From JAMDCX01 sp049977145 (GTDB taxonomy: Bacteria; Planctomycetota; Phycisphaerae; WQYP01), in NCBI GenBank assembly GCA_049977145.1, contig JBMFGW010000171.1, positions 1-5,567 of the forward strand: 5,567 bases of DNA, written 5' to 3'. The translations under genes were made by a program, and so were the position numbers. Positions 1-5,567 of the stretch are shown here, piece by piece. Numbering within the stretch: the stretch's first letter is position 1; each line of letters begins with the position of its first letter. The notes below the pieces were generated by a model. That model did no database searches, had not been told where the DNA came from, and worked only from the letters and a program-made list of their open reading frames with translations.

Positions 1-1
1 G

Positions 2-412
2 GCGGGAGCGCCGGTTGATGTCAGCCCGCTGCTGGTACCGCCGAGCACGATCGTGCCTCGTCATTCCACCGACCTGCTGAGCGTGGATGATCCCGACATC
101 GCCGAGGCCGCGCGCTTCATCCGGGAAAACGCCGCCATGCCCATGACGGTGGAGGACGTTCACAGAAAGGTGATGATTTCGCGCCGCAAGCTTGAGGTGG
201 GTTTCAAACGCAATTTTCATCGCACGCCGCAAAAGGAAATCTGGCGCGTCCGTGTGACGAAGGCTAAGGCGCTGCTCGAACAAACCTCATCGAAAATGCC
301 CCGAATAGCGCAACTGAGCGGATTTTCCAATGCCGATCGGCTCTGTGAAATTTTTCGCCGCGAGACCGGCGTTACTCCCCGCGCGTGGCGCGAGCGTTCG
401 CGCAGCGTATAA
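2..412 (+). CDS. XylR-like AraC-family transcriptional regulator, C-terminal part (5' end outside window)
   Basis: The frame is open to the left edge, so the true start lies outside and about 136 C-terminal residues are visible. The first residues (APVDVSPLLVPP, then STIVPRHSTDLL and DDPDIAEAARFIREN) match the linker of XylR-type regulators, where a LacI/periplasmic-binding-protein-like sugar sensor joins the DNA-binding domain. The rest is a complete AraC/XylS domain of two helix-turn-helix units: MTVEDVHRKVMISRRKLEVGFKR, then the recognition unit PRIAQLSGFSNADRLCEIFRRETGVTPRAWR, which carries the hallmark GF-(S/x)-x-x-x-x-L-x-x-x-F and G-x-T-P-x-x-(W/Y)-R residues. Family members usually sense a sugar such as xylose and activate carbohydrate genes; the ligand here cannot be read because the sensor is missing. 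A GTG at 53 is in frame, but starting there would cut off the linker, so it is not taken as the start. The next gene on the same strand begins about 245 bases later, after its own promoter-like region. Confidence 0.9.
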   Translation, partial: AGAPVDVSPLLVPPSTIVPRHSTDLLSVDDPDIAEAARFIRENAAMPMTVEDVHRKVMISRRKLEVGFKRNFHRTPQKEIWRVRVTKAKALLEQTSSKMPRIAQLSGFSNADRLCEIFRRETGVTPRAWRERSRSV

Positions 413-427
413 ATTTCCACGCCCGTC

Positions 428-448
428 GGCCCGCCGCGTTGGGCGGCC
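428..448 (+). terminator. GC hairpin after the regulator gene (weak terminator candidate)
   Basis: CCGCC (431-435) pairs with GGCGG (442-446) around a 6-base loop. Two further G-C pairs (428-429 with 447-448) can form if C430 bulges. It starts 16 bases after the regulator's stop. No T-run follows, so if it works in termination it is not a classic intrinsic terminator; in this GC-rich sequence it could also be chance. Confidence 0.22.
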
Positions 449-466
449 ATGCTACGACCATAAACG

Positions 467-495
467 TTGCGCAAATCCAAGGTGGAATTGCGCAA
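467..495. promoter_or_regulatory. 29-bp operator-like inverted repeat with two TTGCGCAA palindromes
   Basis: The perfect 8-bp palindrome TTGCGCAA occurs at 467-474 and again at 488-495, 21 bp apart (two helical turns). The bases between are also symmetric: left arm TTGCGCAAATCCA (467-479), spacer AGG (480-482), right arm TGGAATTGCGCAA (483-495), with 12 of 13 arm positions complementary. It lies between the XylR-like gene and the subtilase gene, directly upstream of a candidate -35 box. AraC/XylR-type dimers characteristically bind half-sites spaced about 21 bp apart, so the neighbouring regulator is a natural candidate for binding here; that pairing is inference. A single further intergenic copy of the palindrome precedes the hydrolase gene. 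Confidence 0.5.
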
Positions 496-502
496 AACAC
501 TA

Positions 503-530
503 TTGTATCGCCATACGAAGAAACTATTAT
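503..530 (+). promoter_or_regulatory. Candidate sigma-70-type promoter for the subtilase gene
   Basis: A -35-like TTGTAT (503-508; only TTG agrees well with TTGACA) is followed after 16 bases by TATTAT (525-530; 5 of 6 matches to TATAAT). This predicts a transcript start near 537 and a 5' leader of about 120 bases before the preferred GTG start. The poor -35 box next to an upstream dyad (467-495) is the arrangement expected of an activator-dependent promoter. It is a sequence guess only. Confidence 0.33.
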
Positions 531-644
531 GGAGTTAAGCGCATGCGTTGACATGTCGCTGACGGACTGGCAGGTTCCGCTGCGGGGAAATAACCAACCG
601 TGGGGATGCGAAGAGTCCGTGTAAAGTTTGGTAACGCTTACAGC

Positions 645-650
645 AGGAGA
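645..650 (+). promoter_or_regulatory. Ribosome binding site that selects the GTG start of the subtilase
   Basis: AGGAGA is a strong Shine-Dalgarno match with a 6-base spacer to GTG at 657. The earlier in-frame starts have no usable site: GTG 600 has none, and ATG 606 has only GGGG directly against the codon. This site is why 657 is preferred. Confidence 0.6.
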
Positions 651-656
651 ACTGTT

Positions 657-2453
657 GTGCATGATCTTAAAAGTATACCGGGTTATAGTCCCGCCGTCGG
701 CACGGAAATTTTCGCCGATTGCCGTCGCGCCCGGCGACTGCCGATATGGATGGCACCCGCATTGATGCTGGCGGCGGCATGTTCTACCGCGTCCGTGCGG
801 GCCAATGGCTCGATTAACCCCTACAGCGTGTATTACAACGAAATCGGACTGCCGCAACTTATTCGCATCGCGCCCACCATCAATGGTTCGGGTGTGGATG
901 TGATGCAGCCGGAAGCCTCGCAGGGGTGGGCCAGCAACAATGGGGCGGAGTTTGAGGTCAATCCAGCCAGTGTTAATCAGCCGGCCGCAAATTTTTCCTA
1001 TCTCGGCGCCAGTATTACCAATACCACGACCTTCGTGAGCCTCCAGGAGTCCAGCCATGCCGACATGGTGGCCGGCCTTTTTTACGGTAATAACCAAACG
1101 TACAGTGATCATACACATACCGGCGTGGCGTGGGGTGTTTCCCATATCTATAGCGTCGACGCGAGCGTAGCCCTTGGTTATTACATCGGCGGCCCCCAAT
1201 ATACCCCGTTTATTCTTCCCAATTATTACTACCCCAATGGTGGAGAGCCTGCGGCCCCCACCAGTACCCCGCTAATCGTCAACGATAGTTGGGTCGCCAA
1301 CCCCGGCACGGTGTCCGACGGTAGTTATGTGCAAGGCCTGGATCAGTGCGCGGCAAAATTCAATATGCTATTTATCAACGCCATTGGCAATGGCACCCCG
1401 AACGGCCCCAGCAAGATCAGCCCGCCGGCCACCATGTACAACGGCATTGCGGTGGCGGCCTATAACGGCACGGAGACCAACGGCGTATTCAGTCCGGCAT
1501 CCGGAGCGCCCGCGACCTGGGTCGGCCCTACGCCGGGTGGCCGTTCCAAGCCGGATATCACCGCGCCAACCCCCTATATGGATACCAGTTTTACCACGCC
1601 GATTGTTTCCGGTGTAGCGGCCCTGCTGACCCAGGCCGCCATGGACAACGTCGGGGGCACCGGCACCGCCGACGATGCCACCGATATGCGCACCATTAAG
1701 GCGCTGCTGCTCAATGGGGCCGTCAAGCCGCAGGGTTGGACCAACAACTACAACCGTGTACTCAGCGGTACCGGCACTTCCCAAACGCAAAGTCTGACCT
1801 ATCTGGCACCATCAAGCATCACCGCGACGCCCCTGGACCCGCGCTACGGAGCCGGCGTTGTCAATGCGCTGAATTCTTATAACAATCTTGCCGGCGGCGA
1901 GCATAATTTCAATGGCATCGTGAATGCCGCGTACACCGCCGGCGTTGCGCCGAGTTTTTCCTTTGACAGTTCCGCCGCCACTCTGGAGTCGGGGCTGGAA
2001 GGATGGAACTTGGCCGGCATCGGCAACTCGTCCACCACCAACGTTTCCCAGCACTATATATTCAGTCTCAGTGGATCTGCCCGGACCACGTACACCCTCA
2101 CGGCCACGCTGGCCTGGAATCTCGATTCCAGTGCCACGAGTATCAACAATCTGTATTTGGCACTGGTGAATTCCACTGGAACGGTCGTGGGCCTCAGCGA
2201 CAGCAATATCGATAATGTGCAGCAGCTTTATCTCAATGGCCTGACCACGGGTGCCTACGATCTGGAAGTATTAAAACTCGGCGGAGCAATAGCCTCCAAC
2301 ACGGACACTTATGCGTTGGCTTATAATTTTGCCGCCGCGCCCGAACCGTCATGTGTATTGCTGCTAAGTGCGGCCCTCGGCCTGGCACTGCTGGCCCCAC
2401 GGCACCGGCGACGCATACATACTACAAGCGGCCATCGTTTGGGAATGGTTTAA
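657..2453 (+). CDS. Secreted subtilisin-like (S8-type) protein with PEP-CTERM sorting signal
   Basis: 598 residues from GTG 657; the frame also allows GTG 600 or ATG 606. A signal peptide follows a long basic n-region (RRARRLPIW, then a hydrophobic stretch to about residue 45, likely cut after SVRA near 50). The subtilase core is recognisable: strand GVDVMQPE at 79-86, His motif SSHADMVAG with His134, GVAWGVSHIYSVD at 156-168, oxyanion Asn245 in INAIGN, KPDITAP at 298-304, and the Ser motif DTSFTTPIVSG with Ser311. In the first motif the usual catalytic Asp aligns, without a gap, with Glu86, so activity is uncertain. Residues about 420-558 look like a beta-sandwich of the PPC (pre-peptidase C-terminal) kind. 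The C-terminus has PEP at 562-564, a hydrophobic helix (about 566-580) and RHRRR, a PEP-CTERM signal processed by exosortase, implying delivery to the outer surface or matrix. Eleven residues continue beyond the basic cluster. The cysteine in LAAACS resembles a lipobox only weakly. Substrate is unknown; calling it a subtilase-fold protein is firm, calling it an active protease is not. Confidence 0.9.
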   Translation: MHDLKSIPGYSPAVGTEIFADCRRARRLPIWMAPALMLAAACSTASVRANGSINPYSVYYNEIGLPQLIRIAPTINGSGVDVMQPEASQGWASNNGAEFEVNPASVNQPAANFSYLGASITNTTTFVSLQESSHADMVAGLFYGNNQTYSDHTHTGVAWGVSHIYSVDASVALGYYIGGPQYTPFILPNYYYPNGGEPAAPTSTPLIVNDSWVANPGTVSDGSYVQGLDQCAAKFNMLFINAIGNGTPNGPSKISPPATMYNGIAVAAYNGTETNGVFSPASGAPATWVGPTPGGRSKPDITAPTPYMDTSFTTPIVSGVAALLTQAAMDNVGGTGTADDATDMRTIKALLLNGAVKPQGWTNNYNRVLSGTGTSQTQSLTYLAPSSITATPLDPRYGAGVVNALNSYNNLAGGEHNFNGIVNAAYTAGVAPSFSFDSSAATLESGLEGWNLAGIGNSSTTNVSQHYIFSLSGSARTTYTLTATLAWNLDSSATSINNLYLALVNSTGTVVGLSDSNIDNVQQLYLNGLTTGAYDLEVLKLGGAIASNTDTYALAYNFAAAPEPSCVLLLSAALGLALLAPRHRRRIHTTSGHRLGMV

Positions 2454-2463
2454 TAATTTTTTT
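2431..2463 (+). terminator. Weak intrinsic terminator candidate at the end of the subtilase gene
   Basis: A run of seven T (2457-2463) follows the stop codon. Just before it, GCCAT (2431-2435) can pair with ATGGT (2445-2449), with one G-U pair and a 9-base loop; this stem lies partly in the last codons. The T-run is clear but the stem is weak. The convergent hydrolase gene ends at 2490, and no T-run suited to the minus strand is visible in the 36-base gap. Confidence 0.25.
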
Positions 2464-2489
2464 GAGCCATGCTCCGGGTTGCGGTTAAG

Positions 2490-5093
2490 TTATTTCAGCC
2501 CCATCCCTGGCGGCACTATGGCCAGCCTGTTTTTTGCCTCCAGAATGATTTTTCCATGGCGTAAGAGAACCGTGCGTCCCGGTCTGACGCGGAGATCATA
2601 ATCATGGCCGGCCATGGGGACGTGGTGGATCCATTGCGCCAGATGAAGCGTTCCGTTGAGGGCGATTGTGCCATTGGGCCGGATGTCGCAAATATCCTCC
2701 AATCCAATCAGGCAAAACAGCGTTCCCCAGGTGCAATGCGGATGGCCCGAGCCTTGCCCGGTAGCAAGGCAGTTTTCATTCCAAGTGTGGGAGATACGCC
2801 AGTTCCGCATGAACAGTGCCACGTTTTTAGCCGCAACACGATTAAGCACCTTGGTTGAAGCGTAACGCTTCAGCCCCTGAAAGGCGAGATAATTGGAGGA
2901 CGGCCAGATTTTCCCGCGCCAGTAATTCTGTTGTGGAAATACCGGGTTGTCGCGCGGAATGGTGGGAATTATATAACGCCCCCAGAATTTATGCCGATTG
3001 CGCAAAATGGCGATCATTTTCGCGGCCATCGCCGGCGTGGGTGCCCCAATGATCATCGGATAAAAATTCGTGGGGGAAAGCTGCGTGGAGAAAATACGTT
3101 TACGTGCGCCAGCCCGCTGCCAGCGCAACTGCACCATGGCCCCGCCGCGTTGGCGGCGGTATTCCAGTTTGATCGGATAAGCATGACCCGCCCGAAGGTG
3201 AATAACCGCGCCGACATAACGGGTGACCGGCTGCGCTTTCCAATGGTTAATCAGCAGTTTTCCCTTGACCCATAGCCTGGCACCCGCCACGGATGGCAGA
3301 AAGCCAGGCGGAGATGTCAATGCAAAGGGGTAAGTCAGGTTAAGCACCAGGCGGTAGTTTCCGGTCTGGCGCGGAGTAAGGAATCCTTGCCAGCGCACGG
3401 TCATGGGTGGAGATACCATTTGCCCGCCGAAGGCGGGCGAAGGCGGAAAGGAAAACCAGTTGAAATCCACAGCCCGGTCCACACGGGTCAATACCAGGTG
3501 ATTAAAATTCGTTCCCTGATAATATCGACCTTCAATTCCGGGCTTGCCGGGGGCCACACTATACGCGCGGAAGTTAACCGGCTCGTCCGCCGCCTGCGGC
3601 CTGAAAAAGCGGTTTTCGTAGATACCTGCCTTGGGATTCCACAGGAAACGGTTGATGCGACGGATCATCACTTCTTTCTGATGCAAAAAATGCGCTGCCG
3701 CCATGGGCTTTCCCAGCGCCTGCGCGATGCGCGCCAGATATCCGGCGTCCGCGGCCCATAAACTGTTCAGTCCGACGTCTTCGAGTTCCATGGTATGCGT
3801 TCTGGGATCAAGGCGCGCATTGTCATACATCGGGCTGTCGTCCATACCACTTTCGGGGCCGTTGCTGTAGGTCAGCAGGCCGTCTTTATCGGCGTCACGA
3901 AAAGGCAGCCCGGTGACGGGATTGGTGGCGAACCACCAATTGTGCCACGTCACCAACTGCGGGTAAATCCGCCGCAGAAAAGCGATATCAGGATCACGTT
4001 GATTAAGCTTCCATACACACATCGCCGCGATGGGCGGCTGGGCCCGGTTGGGTGTTCCGCCAAAATTTGTTCCGTTGTAATTTTGCAGCATTCCGTCCGG
4101 CAGTTGCAACGTTTTGAACGCCAGACGAATCGTCTGTCGGCTGCGATGCGGATGGGCCAGAGCACCCTGTAACGCCGCAAAAAAACTATCCCATTCATAT
4201 ACGTTCTGCGCCGCCGGCAAACTCCATCTCCGCATGGCCACATATCCAACGATATTGCTGGCCGGGCCATAAACCCGGGCGAAATTTAAATCCCGGTTGA
4301 TCGGTTGGAGAAAATTGCCCCAGCTTCCGCCGGCGGCAACCCGTGAAGCGCCGTAGCGGCGGCGGGCCTGGGCCAGAATGGAGGGTGCGTTTTTCAGATT
4401 TCCCAACCCACTGGTTCCGGCGGCAAAATAAATACTGACACCGGGCTTGAGATTAAATACCAATGCGCCATAGGTCCCCGTGCGCGCGGTGCTGGATGTA
4501 CCGCTCAGTATATGTTTAGCCAGCGCGGCATGAGTGGAAGCGCTAATTTCGTCGGCCGGGGACGATGTGGCGACCACTCGCCAGCGCGCCGCCGCCTTAC
4601 GGCCTTGCAGGCTCGTACCCGTCATGCCATGGCCAGTCACAGAATACCGAGTCGGAAAGTCCGACCATGATGGCGTCGTTTCCAACGCGATTCTTATCGG
4701 CTTAGAGCATTGGAGTTGCCCGACAATGGATGAACCGGTCCGGCTCCAGCGAAGTAACACCCGCGTATGACCCACATACCAAGCCAGACGGTTATACCAA
4801 CCGCCGCTCGCGGACGGCCCATAACCTTTCATATCCCCCATAAAGGCATGATAACTATCCTGCAGTTGGCCATTTTGAACCCAGCCGACACGCAAAAGAA
4901 ACGCGGACTTGCCGCCTGTAATAAAGGCGATACCGTTGGGAGCATTCGGATAAAACGACCCGATGCGAATCGCGGGCGTGTTGGCCGCAACGGTCGCATG
5001 AACGGTGATTGCGGGAAATAATAACAGCGCCGGCGATACCACCGCAGCCCGCGTCATCCACCGGCATAAGCCATCGTAAAACCATGATTTCAT
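2490..5093 (-). CDS. Secreted glycoside hydrolase, GH63/YgjK/MGH1-like (alpha/alpha)6 barrel interrupted by a PA14 domain
   Basis: 867 residues from ATG 5093. An n-region with K and R and a hydrophobic stretch (AAVVSPALLLFPAITV) form a signal peptide, probably cut after VHA at residue 33. Residues about 40-275 are a beta-rich N-terminal domain. The clan GH-G barrel follows: YEWDSFFAAL at 299-308, LPDGMLQNY at 331-339, GPESGMDDSP at 412-421, DVGLNSL at 439-445, YWRGKIWPSSNYL at 724-736 and NEN at 772-774. By analogy with E. coli YgjK and mannosylglycerate hydrolases, Asp418 of GMD is the likely general acid and Glu773 the likely general base. Residues about 519-674 are a PA14 domain (GIEGRYYQGTNF at the start; WQGFLTPRQTGNYRLVL, ARLWVKGKLL and GHAYPIKLEY inside), a fold that often binds carbohydrate. 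The last ~60 residues form a small beta-rich tail. No PEP-CTERM is present, so periplasmic or extracellular release is expected. Substrate is not deducible; an alpha-linked oligosaccharide is likely for this clan. The pseudopilin-like gene lies 245 bases upstream on the same strand and may be co-transcribed. ATG 5105, TTG 5099 and ATG 5057 are alternative starts. Confidence 0.88.
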   Translation of the reverse strand: MKSWFYDGLCRWMTRAAVVSPALLLFPAITVHATVAANTPAIRIGSFYPNAPNGIAFITGGKSAFLLRVGWVQNGQLQDSYHAFMGDMKGYGPSASGGWYNRLAWYVGHTRVLLRWSRTGSSIVGQLQCSKPIRIALETTPSWSDFPTRYSVTGHGMTGTSLQGRKAAARWRVVATSSPADEISASTHAALAKHILSGTSSTARTGTYGALVFNLKPGVSIYFAAGTSGLGNLKNAPSILAQARRRYGASRVAAGGSWGNFLQPINRDLNFARVYGPASNIVGYVAMRRWSLPAAQNVYEWDSFFAALQGALAHPHRSRQTIRLAFKTLQLPDGMLQNYNGTNFGGTPNRAQPPIAAMCVWKLNQRDPDIAFLRRIYPQLVTWHNWWFATNPVTGLPFRDADKDGLLTYSNGPESGMDDSPMYDNARLDPRTHTMELEDVGLNSLWAADAGYLARIAQALGKPMAAAHFLHQKEVMIRRINRFLWNPKAGIYENRFFRPQAADEPVNFRAYSVAPGKPGIEGRYYQGTNFNHLVLTRVDRAVDFNWFSFPPSPAFGGQMVSPPMTVRWQGFLTPRQTGNYRLVLNLTYPFALTSPPGFLPSVAGARLWVKGKLLINHWKAQPVTRYVGAVIHLRAGHAYPIKLEYRRQRGGAMVQLRWQRAGARKRIFSTQLSPTNFYPMIIGAPTPAMAAKMIAILRNRHKFWGRYIIPTIPRDNPVFPQQNYWRGKIWPSSNYLAFQGLKRYASTKVLNRVAAKNVALFMRNWRISHTWNENCLATGQGSGHPHCTWGTLFCLIGLEDICDIRPNGTIALNGTLHLAQWIHHVPMAGHDYDLRVRPGRTVLLRHGKIILEAKNRLAIVPPGMGLK

Positions 5094-5106
5094 AAGCAAA
5101 AACATA

Positions 5107-5110
5107 CTCC
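5107..5110 (-). promoter_or_regulatory. GGAG ribosome binding site with ambiguous start choice for the hydrolase
   Basis: GGAG (read on the minus strand) is the only Shine-Dalgarno-like site near the signal peptide. Its spacing is 1 base to ATG 5105 (too close), 7 bases to TTG 5099 (ideal), and 13 bases to ATG 5093 (long but possible). All three are in frame and differ by only four residues at the N-terminus, so the signal peptide is unaffected. ATG 5057 would also leave a good signal peptide but has no clear site. Confidence 0.4.
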
Positions 5111-5131
5111 AAACAAAGTGACTGTTGACCA

Positions 5132-5139
5132 TTGCGCAA
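5132..5139. promoter_or_regulatory. Single TTGCGCAA palindrome upstream of the hydrolase gene
   Basis: The same perfect palindrome that forms the 467-495 dyad occurs 38 bases upstream of the preferred hydrolase start. On the minus strand it reads CGTTGCGCAA, which matches ten bases of the copy at 465-474. No flanking symmetry like that of the upstream dyad is present, and no convincing -10 box was found around it. It may be a shared regulator site or part of the core promoter. Confidence 0.3.
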
Positions 5140-5255
5140 CGCTGGGCGGATGGGCGATCCTGCCCGATATGAATCGCGCCAACGCCCCAGTTGCGGCCAG
5201 TTCCACCATCGTTATTTGTGCGCCGGTGCAAAAACAACTTCCCCGTCTGCACGCA

Positions 5256-5278
5256 GCCGCGTGGTGGCACCACGCGGC
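5256..5278. repeat. Strong 23-base hairpin between the pseudopilin-like and hydrolase genes
   Basis: An 11-base arm GCCGCGTGGTG (5256-5266) is the exact reverse complement of CACCACGCGGC (5268-5278) around a single central base, a perfect inverted repeat that would fold with a loop of about 3 bases. A third near-copy of the half-site, CACCACACGG (5283-5292), repeats one arm with one mismatch at a 15-base step. On the minus strand it lies about 60 bases after the pseudopilin-like stop and about 160 bases before the hydrolase start. No T-run follows at once (a TTGTTTTTG stretch comes about 20 bases later), so it could be a processing or stability hairpin, a factor-dependent terminator, or a protein-binding site. 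Confidence 0.45.
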
Positions 5279-5338
5279 CATTCACCACACGGGCACCCTG
5301 CGCATTCACGAAGTTATTATTGCACTGAGCCTGATCGT

Positions 5339-5567
5339 TCATGGCTTCAGGAAGTCCCCTGGCTGCCAAGCCTGGGCGAAGGTTTGTATCGAGTTAATGG
5401 ACGCCACATGGCCATCCGGGAAGGCGCAGTTAATGACGCCATTATGCCCGGCGATCACCCCCAGCGGGGTATCGCGTGGGAACGGCTCGCCACTGTTGTT
5501 TTCCAGATAAGCGTTGGCCACCTGCCAGGGAGGATAGGCCGGCCAATTCGCATCCTTGTAGTCTGCG
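5339..5567 (-). CDS. H-X9-DG pseudopilin-like protein, C-terminal part (5' end outside window)
   Basis: The minus-strand frame is open to the right edge, giving 75 C-terminal residues. The segment HNGVINCAFPDG has His, nine residues, then Asp-Gly: the H-X9-DG signature near the C-terminus of type II secretion/type IV pilin-like proteins (DUF1559-related) that are expanded in Planctomycetes, Lentisphaerae and Verrucomicrobia. It continues HVASINSIQTF and ends WQPGDFLKP, the usual short tail after DG. Such proteins normally begin with a prepilin N-terminal cleavage/methylation helix, which would lie outside the window. The role is not established; they are found at the cell surface or in pseudopilus-like structures and often sit beside glycoside hydrolase genes. 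A GTG at 5521 is in frame, but coding-like residues (DYKDANWPAYPPWQ) continue upstream of it, so it is not the start. Confidence 0.85.
   Translation of the reverse strand, partial: ADYKDANWPAYPPWQVANAYLENNSGEPFPRDTPLGVIAGHNGVINCAFPDGHVASINSIQTFAQAWQPGDFLKP

Noticed and set aside
548..553. Perfect TTGACA box upstream of the subtilase gene
   Set aside because: No -10-like hexamer lies 16-18 bases downstream (CAGGTT occurs at the expected place), so it is not supported as a -35 element.
385..624. Small plus-strand open frame of 79 codons between regulator and subtilase
   Set aside because: It overlaps the regulator's 3' end and crosses the dyad and promoter-like region; no ribosome binding site or recognisable protein features.
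631..641. GTAACGCTTAC, a small inverted repeat resembling LacI-family operators
   Set aside because: Arms are only 4 bp with an odd 3-base centre, and no LacI-family gene is visible; too short to support.
768..783. Lipobox-like LAAAC in the subtilase signal peptide
   Set aside because: The position three before Cys is Ala instead of Leu, and a normal signal peptidase I site follows (SVRA); the PEP-CTERM tail already explains surface targeting.
372..1199. Long minus-strand open frame of 275 codons opposite the regulator end and subtilase start
   Set aside because: It is antisense to well-supported coding sequence and its translation shows no recognisable domain; it looks like a GC-driven shadow.
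3387..3761. Plus-strand open frame of 124 codons opposite the hydrolase
   Set aside because: It is antisense to strong GH63/PA14 coding motifs and has no recognisable protein features.
5094..5369. In-frame N-terminal extension of the hydrolase by 92 residues up to ATG 5369
   Set aside because: It would bury an obvious signal peptide and overlap the end of the pseudopilin-like gene; the extension has no recognisable domain and no ribosome binding site was seen. The region is better read as intergenic.

Overview
The window most likely comes from a free-living, polysaccharide-degrading bacterium of the Planctomycetota (perhaps Phycisphaerae) or a neighbouring PVC phylum. Three things suggest this: a pseudopilin-like protein ending in the H-X9-DG motif (a family concentrated in Planctomycetes, Lentisphaerae and Verrucomicrobia), a XylR-type AraC regulator of the kind common in those phyla, and a secreted protein with a PEP-CTERM/exosortase sorting tail. 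The lineage is an inference from family distributions, not from a marker gene.

Layout, left to right. Positions 2-412 (+) hold the 3' end of a XylR-like regulator: the end of its sensor domain plus a complete AraC-type DNA-binding domain. A 244-base gap (413-656) follows. It contains a GC hairpin, a striking 29-base inverted repeat built from two TTGCGCAA palindromes exactly 21 bp apart, a plausible promoter just downstream of it, and a strong ribosome binding site. Positions 657-2453 (+) encode a secreted subtilisin-like protein with a C-terminal beta-sandwich and a PEP-CTERM tail; its expected catalytic Asp position appears to be Glu. Only 36 bases separate it from a convergent gene on the minus strand (2490-5093), a secreted (alpha/alpha)6-barrel glycoside hydrolase of the GH63/YgjK/MGH1-like type whose catalytic domain is split by an inserted PA14 domain. 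Upstream of the hydrolase, about 245 bases (5094-5338) contain one more TTGCGCAA palindrome and a strong 23-base hairpin. The right edge (5339-5567, -) is the C-terminus of the H-X9-DG pseudopilin-like protein.

How the pieces may work together (inference): the hydrolase, and perhaps the pseudopilin-like protein before it, form a carbohydrate-acquisition locus next to a sugar-responsive activator. The TTGCGCAA elements in front of both the subtilase and the hydrolase could be a shared control site, possibly bound by the XylR-like regulator. No mobile element, CRISPR array, tRNA or rRNA was seen. I see no clear new multi-gene system. The most notable observations are the 29-base operator-like dyad and its echo upstream of the hydrolase, the Asp-to-Glu change in the subtilase triad, and the PA14 insertion inside the hydrolase barrel.
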